Shown here piece by piece: positions 20,235 to 31,214 of a stretch of DNA of 64,000 nucleotides. Each line of letters opens with the position of its first letter. Within the stretch, counting starts at the first letter, position 1. Where the stretch lies: the NCBI GenBank assembly GCA_003971905.1, contig RSEE01000016.1:62001-126000 (forward strand). Reading direction: 5' to 3'. Below the pieces are notes generated by a model, which saw nothing but the letters and a program-made list of their open reading frames with translations, made no database searches and was not told the origin of the DNA. Origin of the DNA: Moniliella sp. 'wahieum'. Its lineage: Eukaryota > Basidiomycota > Moniliellomycetes > Moniliellales > Moniliellaceae. The position numbers and the translations under genes were made by a program.

Positions 20235-21908
20235 TCAGAGCCGTTTCAACGGACTCTTACCACCATCCAAAAACCGCTCCATGTTCCATGGCCCCGACAC
20301 GCGCGCTAACGTGTGTGACCGGGACGTGGAACCAGGTTCGATGACGTAGGGAAGGCCCGCTACTTGGTTCCACCACGGTTCGGCTTGCGTCGAACCCGAG
20401 ACAGAGAAGAACGAATCGTGATGCAGCGGCGAGGGGGGGAAAGGAGTATCCGAGGGGATGAGGGTACGCTCTTTGGCAAGTTGGGAGAAGAGGAACATGG
20501 TATGTCGTGCCGCCGACTCGAGCAAAGGCTGGCTCGCATGGCCTGTGCGCAGGAGAATCGCCGCGTTCACCTGCTCGGCGAGAGCAATGCGCCGACGATG
20601 GTCAAGGTACCTGTGAGCCGGGCTGTTCTTCGGGTCAGGGTAGGCCAGGAGCACCGAGACATTCTCAATCTCGCGAAGGTAGCTAGCCTTGGCTTTGACG
20701 TCGTCCAGGCGCTGACAGGATGCATGAACGTTCTGGATATAGCGCAGCGCATCATGAATCGCATTGTTCCGTGCCCGCGCTGCTGCTGCCTCGGGCCCAG
20801 ACAGATTGTGACTTGGCCCGCGGAGCCGGCGGCGACATGGCCACTCGGTGTCAGACTCAATGCGCTCTCGCTGCTTGCCACACTCGAGGGGGCCGGTGAG
20901 GTAGCTCGGCTGCCCGTTCGAGATCCCGATGAACGTAAGCCGAGGAAAGCGGATGGGAATGGTGCAGAGCCGATGGAGACAAGGTGCTAGTCGGGTCAAG
21001 CGGACTGGTTGACCCATTCCCCGCGCCGTTCCCAGCTGCGTTGTTGGCACTAGCACCTGCCGGGGCGGGGTTGGGCTGAAGGCTGCTCGCGCGGCGGATC
21101 GTCTCGATAAACTGCTGAATGTGAAGGTTAAGCTCAATATGGGCTGGATCAAGGCTGGTGGGGTACGAAGGTAGGGCAGGCTGCCCAGACTTGGCCTTGG
21201 CCGACGGTTCTGCGGTCGGTAGGGTGCTTCGATCGTCCGGAGCGCCGTCCTTGTTGAGGCTGCTGATGAGAACGCCAGGAAAGAAGGAATTGATGCTCTC
21301 CATGGCAGCCTGGATATTGCCTTGGTGGATAAAGTCTTTGATTTCTGTGAGACGGGAGACGGGAAACGGCGACAGATAAGGCTGGTCAGTGGCGGGGCGG
21401 GGCCGAGGCGGGGAAGGGAGGACTCACGTCGCCTGTACAGCAAGGCTGTCATCCCTCAGGGGTCAGGTCGGTGCCCTGCACGGCAGCTGTGGTAGCGTCA
21501 ATCTTGGCCTGCAACGCGGGGTCGGGACAGGCGGCTGACGTGGTATCGGGGGCGGCGTGGGACGTGGCCAGCGGGTGGCGTGGACGGTCGGACGTGGCGG
21601 CGGCGGGACGAGACCGCTTGGCGGGAGATGTGGCTCGGCCGAGATGGCGGAGGCGTCCTGGTGCACGCCGGCGCGAGCGAATGCAACGGCGGTGTCAGCA
21701 TAGGACTGGTGCACAAGATAGTCCATCACGAGGCGGCGCAGCGCAGTGGGGCTCAGCACAGCATCGGGCGTGGTGGAGGCGGGGACGGGGGCGGGGGCAG
21801 AGGCAGAGGCAGAGGCAGCAGCAGAGGCAGAGGCAGAGGCAGAGGCCGGGAGCGTGGTGGGGGCGCGTACGTGCGTGCGGACGACAAGGGGGGTGCTCGG
21901 GAGCTCAT
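20235..21908 (-). CDS. LisH-CTLH-CRA protein, RanBPM-like without SPRY
   Basis: Probable scaffold subunit related to RanBPM/Gid1 or Gid8 of the GID/CTLH ubiquitin ligase. LisH: LRRLVMDYLVHQSYADTAVA (about 21667-21741). CTLH: IKDFIHQGNIQAAMESIN then HIELNLHIQQFIETIRRAS (about 21100-21345). CRA: REIENVSVLLAYPDPKNSPA and RIALAEQVNAAILLRTG (about 20550-20700), close to the RanBPM CRA pattern. No SPRY domain precedes the LisH, unlike metazoan RanBPM. An Ala/Ser dipeptide tract from a GAGGCA hexanucleotide repeat stands before LisH. An intron with GTGAGT donor lies near 21365-21427. Several frame changes are needed (near 21450, 21350, 20880). The start at 21908 (MSSRAPPLSSART) is provisional, since a frame change in a C6 tract follows it. 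Confidence 0.75.
21796..21848. repeat. GAGGCA hexanucleotide microsatellite
   Basis: Imperfect (GAGGCA)n, interrupted by GCAGCA, encoding alternating Ala-Ser on the minus strand within the LisH gene. Similar shorter tracts occur at 4141-4153 and 15743-15771 in two other genes. Confidence 0.85.
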
Positions 21909-22532
21909 GGCGATATTGGTGGTGGGGGCGGGGTGGCTGCCAGGCGCTGGGGGGAGGCGGGGGGAGCGGCCGGGCGGCGCTGGGGGAGCGGCTTGGGTCG
22001 GGTTGCGCACGCGGGGCACGGGGGGAGGGAGGGCGGGCCAACCCTAGCGTGCTCGATGCGACGGGGCCTGGGAGGGGCGGCTGGTATCAGCAGCAGGTAG
22101 GTAGTTGCAGCGAGGGTTCCGGGGGGGCGGCGGGCGCTGAGCGCTGCGGCAGCCAGGCATCTCTGCGGGCCGCCAGCATCGAGGAACCTAACCCTCCTCC
22201 ACCCGAAGGCACACCTGCTGGCTATCCGCACGCGTCCCAGGCGCCCATCTGGCGCGTCCATCGCCGCTCGGGTGGAATGGGCCTATCGAACGTCCAACGT
22301 CTATCTGCTCGGCAACATCAGTGCTCAAGTTCAGCGCTCCCTCCCTCCCAGCCCCTCACAGTACCCCCCCGCTTACGTCACGCGCGTCACGCGCCATGCC
22401 CTCGTGCATCGACCCAGCCAGGCGTCGCTGCGCAGCACGGCGCCAGTGTGCGGCAGGAGCGGCCACCGGCCCATTCGGCCGCACAGCCGCTGCCGCCGCT
22501 CCCGGCGCGCTGGCCACCACCACCTGCGGGCC
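21909..22532. promoter_or_regulatory. Divergent promoter of LisH gene and CDC42
   Basis: GC-rich upstream DNA between head-to-head starts. The first part may include N-terminal codons of the LisH protein if its start is upstream of 21908. No TATA-like element stands out. Confidence 0.4.
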
Positions 22533-23238
22533 ATGCAGACCATCAAGTGCGTCGTCGTCGGCGACGGTGCTGTCGGCAAGGTGTGTGTTGCTCCCCTGCT
22601 CCTTGCGCGCTGTGTGCCTGACCCCTCCCCTCCAGACATGCCTCCTCATCTCCTATACCACCAACAAGCCCTGGACTACGTCCCAACCGTACGTCCTGCC
22701 CGCCCGCCAGCTGCCTTTCCTGCCCCCCTCCCCTCTGACCTGCCCCTGCCCCCCCTCTCTTGCACCCCCAGGTCTTTGACAACTATGCTGTCACCGTCAT
22801 GATTGGCGACGACCCGTACACCTCGGGCTTTGACACCGCCGGACAGGAAGACTACGACCGACTGCGCCCCCTGTCGTACCCGCAGACCGACGTTTTCTTG
22901 CTCTGCTTCAGCGTTACTTCGCCTGCCTCGTACGAGAACGTGAGGGAAAAATGGTATCCCGAAGTACGGCACCATTGTCCGGTGTGCCATGCCTGGTGGT
23001 GGGCACGCAGATTGACTTGCGGGACGATGCGGCGGTGGTGGACAAGCTGGAGCGGTCCAAGCAGCGCCCGCTGACCGCCGAACAGGGCGAGCGTTTGGCG
23101 CGCGAGCTAGGTGCGGTCAAGTACGTGGAATGCTCTGCCCTGACCCAGAAGGGCCTCAAGAACGTATTTGACGAGGCCATTGTTGCTGCCCTGGAGCCAC
23201 CGGTGGTGCGGAAAAAGTCCAAGTGCACCCTGTTCTAG
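22533..23238 (+). CDS. CDC42: Rho-family GTPase Cdc42
   Basis: Polarity GTPase acting at the plasma membrane. [16 protein letters not shown] leads through intron 1 (22581-22635, 55 nt) to [11 protein letters not shown]; intron 2 (22689-22771, 83 nt) leads to [12 protein letters not shown]. Then come [37 protein letters not shown], the GTQIDLR base-binding motif and [17 protein letters not shown]. The C-terminus KKSKCTLF is a CaaX box ending in Phe. Three anomalies lie in otherwise near-invariant sequence: about four bases are missing between TTNK and YVPT (switch I, about 22671-22674), one codon (Leu) is missing from the YTLGLFDTAG run, and one G is missing at HHCPGVPC (about 22980). Cdc42 is normally essential, so these are most easily read as assembly errors. 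The gene is convergent with TRAPPC11. Confidence 0.95.
22581..22635 (+). other. CDC42 intron 1
   Basis: Donor GTGTGT, acceptor CCTCCAG; splits the P-loop between GDGAVGK and TCLLISY. Confidence 0.92.
22689..22771 (+). other. CDC42 intron 2
   Basis: Donor GTACGT, acceptor CCCCCAG; splits VPT from VFDNYAV in switch I. Confidence 0.9.
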
Positions 23239-23637
23239 TTGGGGACAGTCGTTTTGTCCCCCATGCCTCCCTAGCCCTGCGCTTCACGACCTTGCCCGCT
23301 CCCTTCCCCCGCAGAATCCCTCTCGCGCAGCCGGCCCAGGTCGCCCTGGCCCTGCTCGTCCCGTCCGCCTAGAGTCGGACAAGTCAAGGCAGCAGGAGCG
23401 ATGTCCCCCTGAGCCTACTCGTGTCTGACTGACTGACTGCGCCCTTTCTCCCCTCTTCACTCCACGCCACGCCACGCTCTGCCCGCTTCCGCTTCCATTC
23501 CTCTGCCTTACCTTGCCTTGCCTCGACTCCCACTTGCCTCTCTTATTGCACTCTTCTCCCTCCCTCCCCTCCCCCCTCCCTCCCTCTCCTCCCCATTTCC
23601 TCCTCCTGCTCTTCTCTCACCCCCATGTACGGTCCGC
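23239..23637. other. Convergent 3' flanks of CDC42 and TRAPPC11
   Basis: Pyrimidine-rich (CT-tracts at 23540-23610) intergenic DNA between two stops. No gene seen. Confidence 0.5.
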
Positions 23638-26600
23638 CTACATATTCTTCTTTATCTTGTGCCCTGTGCATGTCATCTCCATAGCTCTGCTCCAGCTCAA
23701 GATGGTGGGGACCCAAGACAACAACCTTCTCTCTTGCTCCCTCGAGTCCTCATTCCGCCGCGCCAGCACCCGAAGCGCTGGAGCAAACACCGAGTCCACC
23801 CCCGTAGCGGAAATGGTTGGCACAGGCAGGGCCACTGGCTCGTCCGAATCCGACGCCTTGCCCACTGTCCAGGCAGGTGCAACGACAGTGAGCAAAATCG
23901 GGACCGGTTCGGGCCACTGAGCCCGGTCGGGCGTCGCAACGCAGGCCACGTCGAAGCGAGTGTGTGGTGTGGGGGAGCAAGGTATGCTGGCCTTGGATTT
24001 GCGGGCCAGCAAGCGCGACAGCCGAGGGCGCCAGGGGGACAGTAGTAGAAGGGTACGTTCAGGGTCGTGGTGCGGGCTGGTACGCGCCTGGAGCACCAGT
24101 TCCGAAGCGAGGGCGGAGGAGGTATTGTGCACCACCACCTTGCCTCGGCACGAACGCGCGTCGGAAGCCGTGTGGGACAAGACGGTAGCAAACACCGGAG
24201 GCACAGGCGCCAAGGCAAAGCTCAAGTCCAGCAAGCCCCTTTGCCTGTCTCGGTGCCCTCGGGCCGTTTCCATCCGACTTGACTTGGACGGTGCGGCTGT
24301 CGGGGGTGGCCTGGGCGCTGTCCAGGTGCTGGACCAGGACGACCACGACCACCTCCGCTTCGTCCCCGCCCTGCCAGGACGTATTAAGGACCACCCCTGC
24401 TCCGATCACCTTGGCCTCGCGCACAACGCCCTCCTGGGGCCAGGGCACAACGTCAAGACGAGTAAGCACGATCGGGTGGGCTTGGTGAAACTGCAACGAC
24501 AGGCGCACGTCGCACCGCACACACACCATTGTCCCAACCACCTCGGGCCGTTGCCGATCCACCTTGGCCGACAGGGAAAACGGCTGCTCGACCGCCACGT
24601 CAAAGAAGGTCGTGTGCGTGCCGGCGGCCGGACTGGGCGGGGAGACGGGCTGCGTACCGCCCGACGGGTGCTGGAGGGTTGCGAAAGAATTTGGACCGAC
24701 AGCTTCCTCTGTACGCCGGGCAAGGACGTGATCCGCAGCAAGGCGCTCAGCTCTACCCGCGTTTCGGGCGGGACCGTACCAACAAACCATAGGGCCGGTT
24801 TGTATCAGGGATAGGGTGCGTCGGATGGTCCGGTGGGCCTAGCAAGTCAGATGGTCTGGCTCGTTGCTGCCGAGTGCTGCGGTGCGGGGATGAAGTGCCT
24901 CGAGCGCGCACCATACGTCCATTGGCTCCGGTTCGTGGTTGGTCACTACAACCGGTAGCGTGAGTTGCTCATTGAGATAGGCCACCGTTTCCTCCGCCGA
25001 CTCGGCCTGGACTTTATACTCGGGCGCCGTGACGAGGAGGTAATTAGGGTGCGTGACACGGAACGGTAGACGCAGTGGGCCCGAGGCCGTAAGCCAAGCA
25101 GGTTGAGTCCCCTGGCTAAGGTGCCCGGCGGCAAGAGCGGCCGTTGTGCGACGGGCGGGAGAGGGTACAATGTCACACCTCCCATCGAAGGTTCACTTGA
25201 CGCGAGCTCGAGCCAGGGGCAAGACAAAACGCAGTGAACTGCCCACGTCGAGCTCGACCTGGGAGATGCTAAGATGACTCGGGCGAGAGGTGCGAAGGGG
25301 AAATTGCAAGACAATCGGTTTGGTCGGCGAGAGAACCAGCGATGCCTCTTGGTTGCAAACAGCGTCGTCCTTGACCAGGTCAAGTGAGATCAGACCTGCT
25401 TCAGGCACGGGGGTGTCTGCATGGGTAAGAACCAAAATGGGCTGGTCACCGCCTAAACACGGGGTGCCATCCTCCTCTTCGGCTGAGAGATAGATACGGG
25501 CGGTAGTGATGGGCAAGGACCTGTATTCCTGCACCACGGATGTGGGCGGATAGTTCCATTGCAATCGAATCTGCACCAATGCCTCCCCCAAAGCCGGGAG
25601 GAAAGTCGGGCCAAAAACGGCACTAGCCGTAATCAGTCCTGTTTCCGGTCCCATTGCCAGTTTCAGCGGCTCCACCGGGGCCTGTAAAAGCTCTTGGGCT
25701 CGGTCCCAGGAAGGTGGATCAAAGCTCAGGGTGAGCGAGCGGAACAAATACTCGACTTCAAACCGAGTGTCCTCCGTCGACGCGCGCAATCGGCCGCCAT
25801 ACGATAGAGGTTCAGGAGCATGGGAGGAAAGGCTCGGAGCTCCGGGTCCTCATAGGCAGCCACTAAACCCTCGTCGACCAAAATGCGTTGGGTCTCGGTG
25901 TAAAACCCATTTTCGTAGGTGGCTGAGGCAAAACGATACTGCACAAAGAGCGCCATCCGCTTGTCCCCCGCCGCATCGAACGCGGTACGGGCCATTTTAA
26001 AGATCTGACAGGTTCATCGGGAACAGGTTAGTCATGCTAGACCAAACTGAAAGCGGAGGGTGAAACGTACATCGGTCAGGAGTCCCAGATGATCGACGGT
26101 AGCTTCGTGGGCAACAGCAGGGTGGGTGTCCTCTTTGTCCCCTTGCTCCTTGACGTAGCGATAATACCTCCGTACCCGCTCGCGACGCACAAGGCCGAGT
26201 TATATACAGATACCCGGCGTGTGGCGGAAGAGTGAAGAGGGGAATGGATCCCTCGGCTGCCGCAGGCGCCGAAGGCTGCCGTAACATCCCAATTGCAGCA
26301 GGAGGATGGAGTGAGGCTGAGATGGTAGATGGAAGCAAGTTGGACGGCAGCGGGGGTGCATGGCGGAGGTACCAGGGGCAAGGGATTGCCCGACCTTCCA
26401 TCGGTTGCAGCAGCAATCAAGTCGGCCAACAATCGATCTTGCTTGGCCCGCCAGGACCAGTACTCAAACGTCGTATCTCCAATGCCCCATCCGGACGACA
26501 AGTCAGAGAAGCGCTGAATGTGTCGATGGAAACGGGTCATGGCGATCGCCAGTGGGCTTGCATTCGGCATGGTGCGCGTCACCGCTGCGTGGCTGGCCTG

Positions 26601-28056
26601 CACCAATTGGTACAACAACAGCCGGATCACGCGCACATTTAGTGTATCGGCTAGCATCTTGGCTTCCGCCCACCGTTTCGTCCGCGGGGGAAAGTACAGT
26701 TGAACCCATGCATGCTGGGCTGGAAGGGTATCGTATGCTTCCGTGTAGTGCTGTAGCGCTGCCTCCCAATCGCCACCATCTCGGAAAACACGCCCAGTTT
26801 GAATTCAAGACGAACATGCCAGCCTTCGCGACCGAGAGGATGCGGTTCCGGGATGCCAGCAGGCAGCGCTACTCCCGTGTCACCGCTGGGCTCTGGCCGT
26901 CTGCGGCAGCCGTCTCGATGGCAGCAGGTTCCAGGCCATTCGCATAGGTGTACTGCCACTCTACGGCTGCCGCCACAGGAGCCCAAACAGAGGGGGTAGG
27001 TGGGTAGCGTGCGCGCTTGCGCCGCGTTGCGCGCACATGTTCACGGTAGTAGTCCAAGGCAAACTCGAATTGGGCTGCCTCGAGTTTGACCACAAAACTG
27101 TGAGCGGCGTCAACCTGCGCTTGGACCAGAGCTTGCTCGGCGGCCTCTGAACTAGCTGCCTCGCCTCGCCCCGCGGGAGGGGGTGGGGCAGGCTCAGGCG
27201 TAATGAGATATACGGACGCCTTTTGGTCCAAGTTGGCGTTGCGGCGAATGTATGCCACACGGGCCTCGATCATCGGGTCGCGCACCATGTCGGCAGAGGT
27301 GATGAGCACGGCACAGAGGCGAATCCCGCGCTCGGCCAACACTGTACGGGCGCGGGCCAGAAACACAATAACCTTCTCGTCGGCCTGCTTGAGTGCCAAG
27401 AGCATCGCCTCTTCCGTGTCTCCGTCGACCAGGAGCACCTCCGGGCCTGCAGGGTTGGCGTAAGAGAGCCCGGAAAGCGAAACCTTCCGTGGGGCTGGGA
27501 CAGAGCAAAAACAGTAAACACAGCGGGAACCTGCTCTCGATGTTTGCGCACCCAAAGTGGGGAGATGATGCCATCTGGGAAAAGCGGGCTAGACGGGTGG
27601 AGCGGCGAGAGGGGAGAGCGGGCGGGAAGTCGGGCAAGCGCGGCCTCGGCTGCCTTGTGCACGGCATGTGCCGTTTCTGGAGTGAGCGAAGCGGCGGAAG
27701 GCGCAGTGGGTGGACGAGGCGCAAGGCCGACACGGACCTTGCGGGGCGGAAGGCGCACAGGCGGGAGTGCAAGCGGGGGCGCTGCGCGTGGGCGCCGGCC
27801 GCTTTCGGTGGAGGAGGGGGCGGCTGGGGGCGGGTCAACGAGCACAGCATGGAAGGGGGGAGACGGGCTTGTTGAGCTGTATGGGGGTCCCATCTTGTGC
27901 GGCGGCCAGGCGCAGCAAAGGCGACGCGCAACGCCGCACACAGCCCGGGGAAGACGTCGGATGGAGGCACGAGGCCCGGAGCCGCAGGCGCACGCAAGCC
28001 GGAGACGTGGATGCAGGGTAGTACTGCTCCACGAGCTCTCCGGGGACGCTGTTCAT
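23638..28056 (-). CDS. TRAPPC11: TRAPP complex subunit 11 (foie gras/gryzun)
   Basis: Subunit of a TRAPP tethering complex for ER-Golgi and Golgi traffic. The start at 28056-28054 gives MNSVPGELVEQYYPAST. The N-terminal part has SPLFPDGIISPLWVRKHREQ, a fungal TRAPPC11 hallmark. Next come GIRLCAVLITSADMVRDPMI and ARVAYIRRNANLDQKASVYL, then the foie-gras domain, including FEFALDYYREHVRATRRKRA, WHVRLEFKLGVFSEM and HAWVQLYFPPRTKRWAEAKM. After a 66-nt intron (26005-26070) follow IFKMARTAFDAAGDKRMALF and beta-rich gryzun modules to about 23650 (RFDVACVATPDRAQWPEPVP). At about 4.4 kb it fits a 1,200-1,400-residue family. Numerous frame changes occur (for example near 27880, 27500, 26800, 25780, 25180, 24800, 24270). 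The exact C-terminus and additional introns are unresolved. Confidence 0.85.
26005..26070 (-). other. Intron in TRAPPC11
   Basis: 66 nt on the minus strand, GTACGT donor and CTGTCAG acceptor, joining LGLLTD to IFKMARTAFDAAG. Confidence 0.8.
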
Positions 28057-28805
28057 GCTGGCGACGACGTCGGGGGCGGGGGCGAGAGGGAGGCGGGAGG
28101 GGGGCAGGTGGTGGAGGGTTGGGGGAGCGGAGGCGCAGGCGCGGGTGGATGGAGCGACGCTGGCTGGCGTGCTGGTCACTTGACGTGCAAGCTGCACGCA
28201 GCCGCCAGCAGGCCATCCTTCAAGCTTACCACCCGTGGCGCCACACGCCAGCCACGACAAATGTTCAACTTGCTCTTTCCTCGCCGTGTCACGTGAAAGT
28301 GTGCCGGCATATCACGCCTGAGTCACGCGGCCTCTGAGATCTGGATCTGGGCCGAGAGATGCGTGACGCGTGACGCGTGTTTTATTGGTCACCACTGCGT
28401 ACTGAGTTCAGTACTGACTAGTGACTCCAACCGCTCGGACACCCCGCAGTAGGGTTGGGCGATCGATGATCGTTTGGCACGCGCATTGGATGCGGCGCAC
28501 GGGGACACTGCGTGGGCCGCGGCGCAGGCGGCGGGGCGTGTGTTCGGGCTGATGCGGCGTGCGACACTGGCCACGTGCCCGTGCGCACGCCAAGGCGCGG
28601 TGCGGGCGTGGTCCCTGGGCGCAGCACGGGGGCCGCTGGGCCGGCGGCCATGTCCCCCGCGAGCATCTCCGCCAACGCCCCGACAGCCCCGGCGCGCAGG
28701 CTACGTAGCAAAACCAGGTAGCTGTGCATGCCGCTCCAGCCGCTAGCACACCTCCTCCTTCTCCTGCTCTGCTCCTGCTCCTGCTCTCCTGCTTGCACCC
28801 ACCCC
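28057..28805. promoter_or_regulatory. Divergent promoter of TRAPPC11 and Sel1 gene
   Basis: Contains a TGCGTGACGCGTGACGCGTG cluster (28360-28379) with two ACGCGT boxes, the core bound by MBF-type cell-cycle factors in other fungi; a CTGACTAGTGACTCC run near 28415; and GATCGATGATCG at 28461-28472. GC-rich open frames in both directions between 28480 and 28750 lack motifs. Confidence 0.45.
28360..28379. promoter_or_regulatory. ACGCGT (MCB-like) cluster
   Basis: Overlapping TGACGCGTG units with two ACGCGT cores at 28366-28371 and 28373-28378. ACGCGT is the MBF-binding MluI cell-cycle box in yeasts. The same hexamer also occurs in gene-poor DNA here, so function is uncertain. Confidence 0.35.
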
Positions 28806-30049
28806 ATGTCCGCTGTAGCCCAGTCTGTGCCTACGCCCCCCTCTGGGCCCAGCACCTGGAGCCAGCCCGACTCCATGCCGCTGAGCGTAGCAGATGCGCT
28901 GCAGCAGCCCTCCACACGCCCCTCGTTGGCCCCGACGCCGCCGCACCAGCCCCTGTCGACCCGTTCCCCGTGCCCTCCTATGCGACGGATGTGTACATTG
29001 GCCAGTACGGCCCCCTCCCCCCCGGCATCCTGCCCACCAGCCGGAGGGCCCGTGCGATCGCGGACCACGACGGACGGGAGAGCATGGTATCGGACCTGGA
29101 TGTAGAGACCCTCCGCCTCGACGGCAGCAGCATTTCCACCCGCCTCGGTCCAGTCGCTGGAGTGCGGCAGCCTCGTCGTCCATACTAAGCAATACTGGCT
29201 CCCCTGAATCGGGTGGCAGCTTTTCCGTTCCGATCGAAGGGTGAGCAGGGTCCAGGTCCGACCTCCCGGTACATTGGTGCCCTGGTGCCCCCTCGGGCCG
29301 ACAACATGCCACACCCAGCATTGCTACCGACGCCCAAACCCTCTACACGGCCAAGAGCCATTTCAGCGACACTTCCTCGGGATTGAGGAGTACCAAGTCG
29401 ACCAAAGCCCGCACCGCTCGCTCCCGCAACGAGACCCCGATTGACAAGACTGGCCCCATACAGGCCGAGGCGTACTTGAGCAAGGACTGGCGTACCACGA
29501 GCAAGGCGATATGGCCCGTGCTGCATTTTACTTTGAACGCAGTGCCAAGGTGGAAGGCGGATGTGTGGTGGGCATGTGCATGTGGGGCTTGACCTTGCGG
29601 GAAGGCTGGGGTGCCCGCAAAGATCCCAAACGCGGATTCGAGTGGATTCAATTGGCTGCAGCCCGGTCAGGGGAGATGTCCAATCGGCCAGGCGTGGGCG
29701 ATGCAGAACTCAAGGCGATTCGAGTATGTTTTTGTTGCCTTCTCGGTATGTGTTTTGGGGGGCACTAACATCTCGTTCCAGTCTGAACTCAAGTTGGCGG
29801 TGTATGAGCTGGGCAAGTGCCATTGCTATGGTTGGGGAACGAGGAAAGATCCCCAAAACGCACTTGGCTATTTTGAACTGGCAGCCAAGTTAGGCGACAT
29901 GGATGCCCAGCCGAAGCTGGAGCATTGTACTTGTCAGGCAAGGGTGCAAGAAGGACCCGAAAAAGGCAGCCATGTACTACCGCATGGCCACCAAAAGGGC
30001 TTTGACCCAGTTGGCTTGGTCCTGGATCTGGAAAGACAAGTACAACTGA
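28806..30049 (+). CDS. Sel1-repeat protein, Dsf2/Skt5-like
   Basis: Sel1 (TPR-like) repeat protein resembling fungal regulators such as Skt5/Chs4 and Dsf2, which act at sites of polarised growth and chitin synthesis; that role is inferred. The start at 28806 (MSAVAQSVPTPPSGPS) opens a Ser/Pro-rich N-terminus containing ATDVYIGQYGPLPPG and DGRESMVSDLDVETLRLDGS. The repeats are MARAAFYFERSAKVEGGCVV with GARKDPKRGFEWIQLAA, then after an intron (about 29724-29780, ending TTCCAG) LAVYELGKCHCYGWGTRKDP with ALGYFELAAKLGDMDAQ, and a last repeat ALYLSGKGCKKDPKKAAMYY. The C-terminus WSWIWKDKYN ends at TGA 30047-30049. Frame changes occur near 28960, 29190, 29500 and 29920. Confidence 0.75.
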
Positions 30050-30655
30050 TTTTAGTATTTGCGCCACTCATGCACCACTGCACCTTTCATTCCCCCCTCC
30101 TCCCCTCTCGCACAGTTCGCTTGCTGAGCTACCAAGCCAACCTTCTCTCATTTACCAGCACACCTTACACGCTTACTACGAGCTTCAAGCTTCGGTCCCG
30201 CTCCTTTGCTAGTGCTTCAAAAGCACATCGGACCGGTCCTTTTTGTAACTTTCTTCACTCCACTTCCATCCCCACCCATCGGTGGGACCGCAATTGTCGA
30301 TCTCTCGCAGCCATACTGTGTCACTGTTCTCTTATCCGCTCCTCGCTCTCTGTGACTTGGCGTCACTTGGGCGGCCGCCTAGGTGGCCATGACCCAACAG
30401 GACGTAGTCTGAGCTATTTCATATGTACTTTCACCTCGATTGACAAGGTAGCAATGGCCTCCATTTCAAGTAGAGCATGTCCCAGCGCCACCGCAGCAGA
30501 AGGCCGTCCGACCACAAGGTTCGCATTGGGAGGGTAAATGGGGAATAAAAGTACATGCATGCAGGAGTGCTGGCCATTCAGAGAAGAGATCTGGGTGAAA
30601 CGGGCGACAAGCGAAAGAAAATCCGAGAATGACCAAGCCGAGAAAAGTAACGTCC
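30050..30655. other. Convergent 3' flanks of Sel1 gene and AP-2 sigma
   Basis: Noncoding DNA between two stops; no conserved frame, RNA gene or repeat recognised. Confidence 0.5.
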
Positions 30656-31214
30656 CTACTCCAGTCGCTCCACTGTAGGCAGAGCCGCCGCCCTATCTGT
30701 CAGTATCCCTCTTCCCAACACGGCCGCAGGAGACGCACGGTAGTCCAGTCGGTTGAGCACCGCACTCTTGCTTGTTTCCTCCACTTCCCCAGCGAGAAAA
30801 ACCTCGTCCAGAATCGCATAGACCTTGTAAAAGTTGAAGACAAGGTCCAGCTCGCACACATTGCCAAAGAAGGCGTCTGTTCCACAGGTCAGGACATGTG
30901 GGCCCATTCGCCTCGATCACAAAGGCGGTGGGGACGTACCAAGGACTTCAACAAAGAAGTGGATGGCCTCTAGGTATGCCAACTCATTGTCGTTTCCGTC
31001 CACGCACACGCAGAAGAACAGGCCGGCGTACCGGCGGTAGACAATCTTGTGCGTGCGGAACTCGACAAAGTTGGACTGGCTCCGCGTATCGCGCGGCGGC
31101 AACGAGACGATGGACCTCGGCCTGGACCTTGGGCTTTTCTTCATCGTACGGCGCATACCATTTGACAAGACGCGCCTTGCCCTGCTTGTTTTGGACCAGG
31201 ATAAAGCGAATCAT
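30656..31214 (-). CDS. APS2: AP-2 adaptor complex sigma subunit
   Basis: Small chain of the plasma-membrane clathrin adaptor AP-2. Three exons: 30940-31214, 30739-30876, 30656-30672; introns of 63 nt (30877-30939) and 66 nt (30673-30738). Start [20 protein letters not shown] and [20 protein letters not shown] are near-identical to the sigma-2 family, as are [20 protein letters not shown] and [20 protein letters not shown]. After the second splice the end is LNRLDYLERLE. Spliced length is 430 nt against 429 expected for 142 residues: a single extra base lies near 31107, between VHRLVA and RDTRSQSN. Sigma-2 rather than sigma-1 is supported by FVEFRTHK and the [15 protein letters not shown] segment. 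Confidence 0.95.
30673..30738 (-). other. AP-2 sigma intron 2
   Basis: 66 nt, GTGCGT donor and CCTACAG acceptor; leaves a 17-nt last exon coding LERLE and the stop. Confidence 0.85.
30877..30939 (-). other. AP-2 sigma intron 1
   Basis: 63 nt, GTACGT donor and GGAACAG acceptor; joins FFVEVL to [11 protein letters not shown]. Confidence 0.9.

Noticed and set aside
22533-23238. Programmed frameshifting in CDC42 and other genes
   Set aside because: The shifts have no common slippery site and occur in many unrelated genes; sequencing error explains them more simply.
23540-23610. Pyrimidine tract considered as a long intron polypyrimidine tract
   Set aside because: Lies between two convergent stop codons with no exon following.
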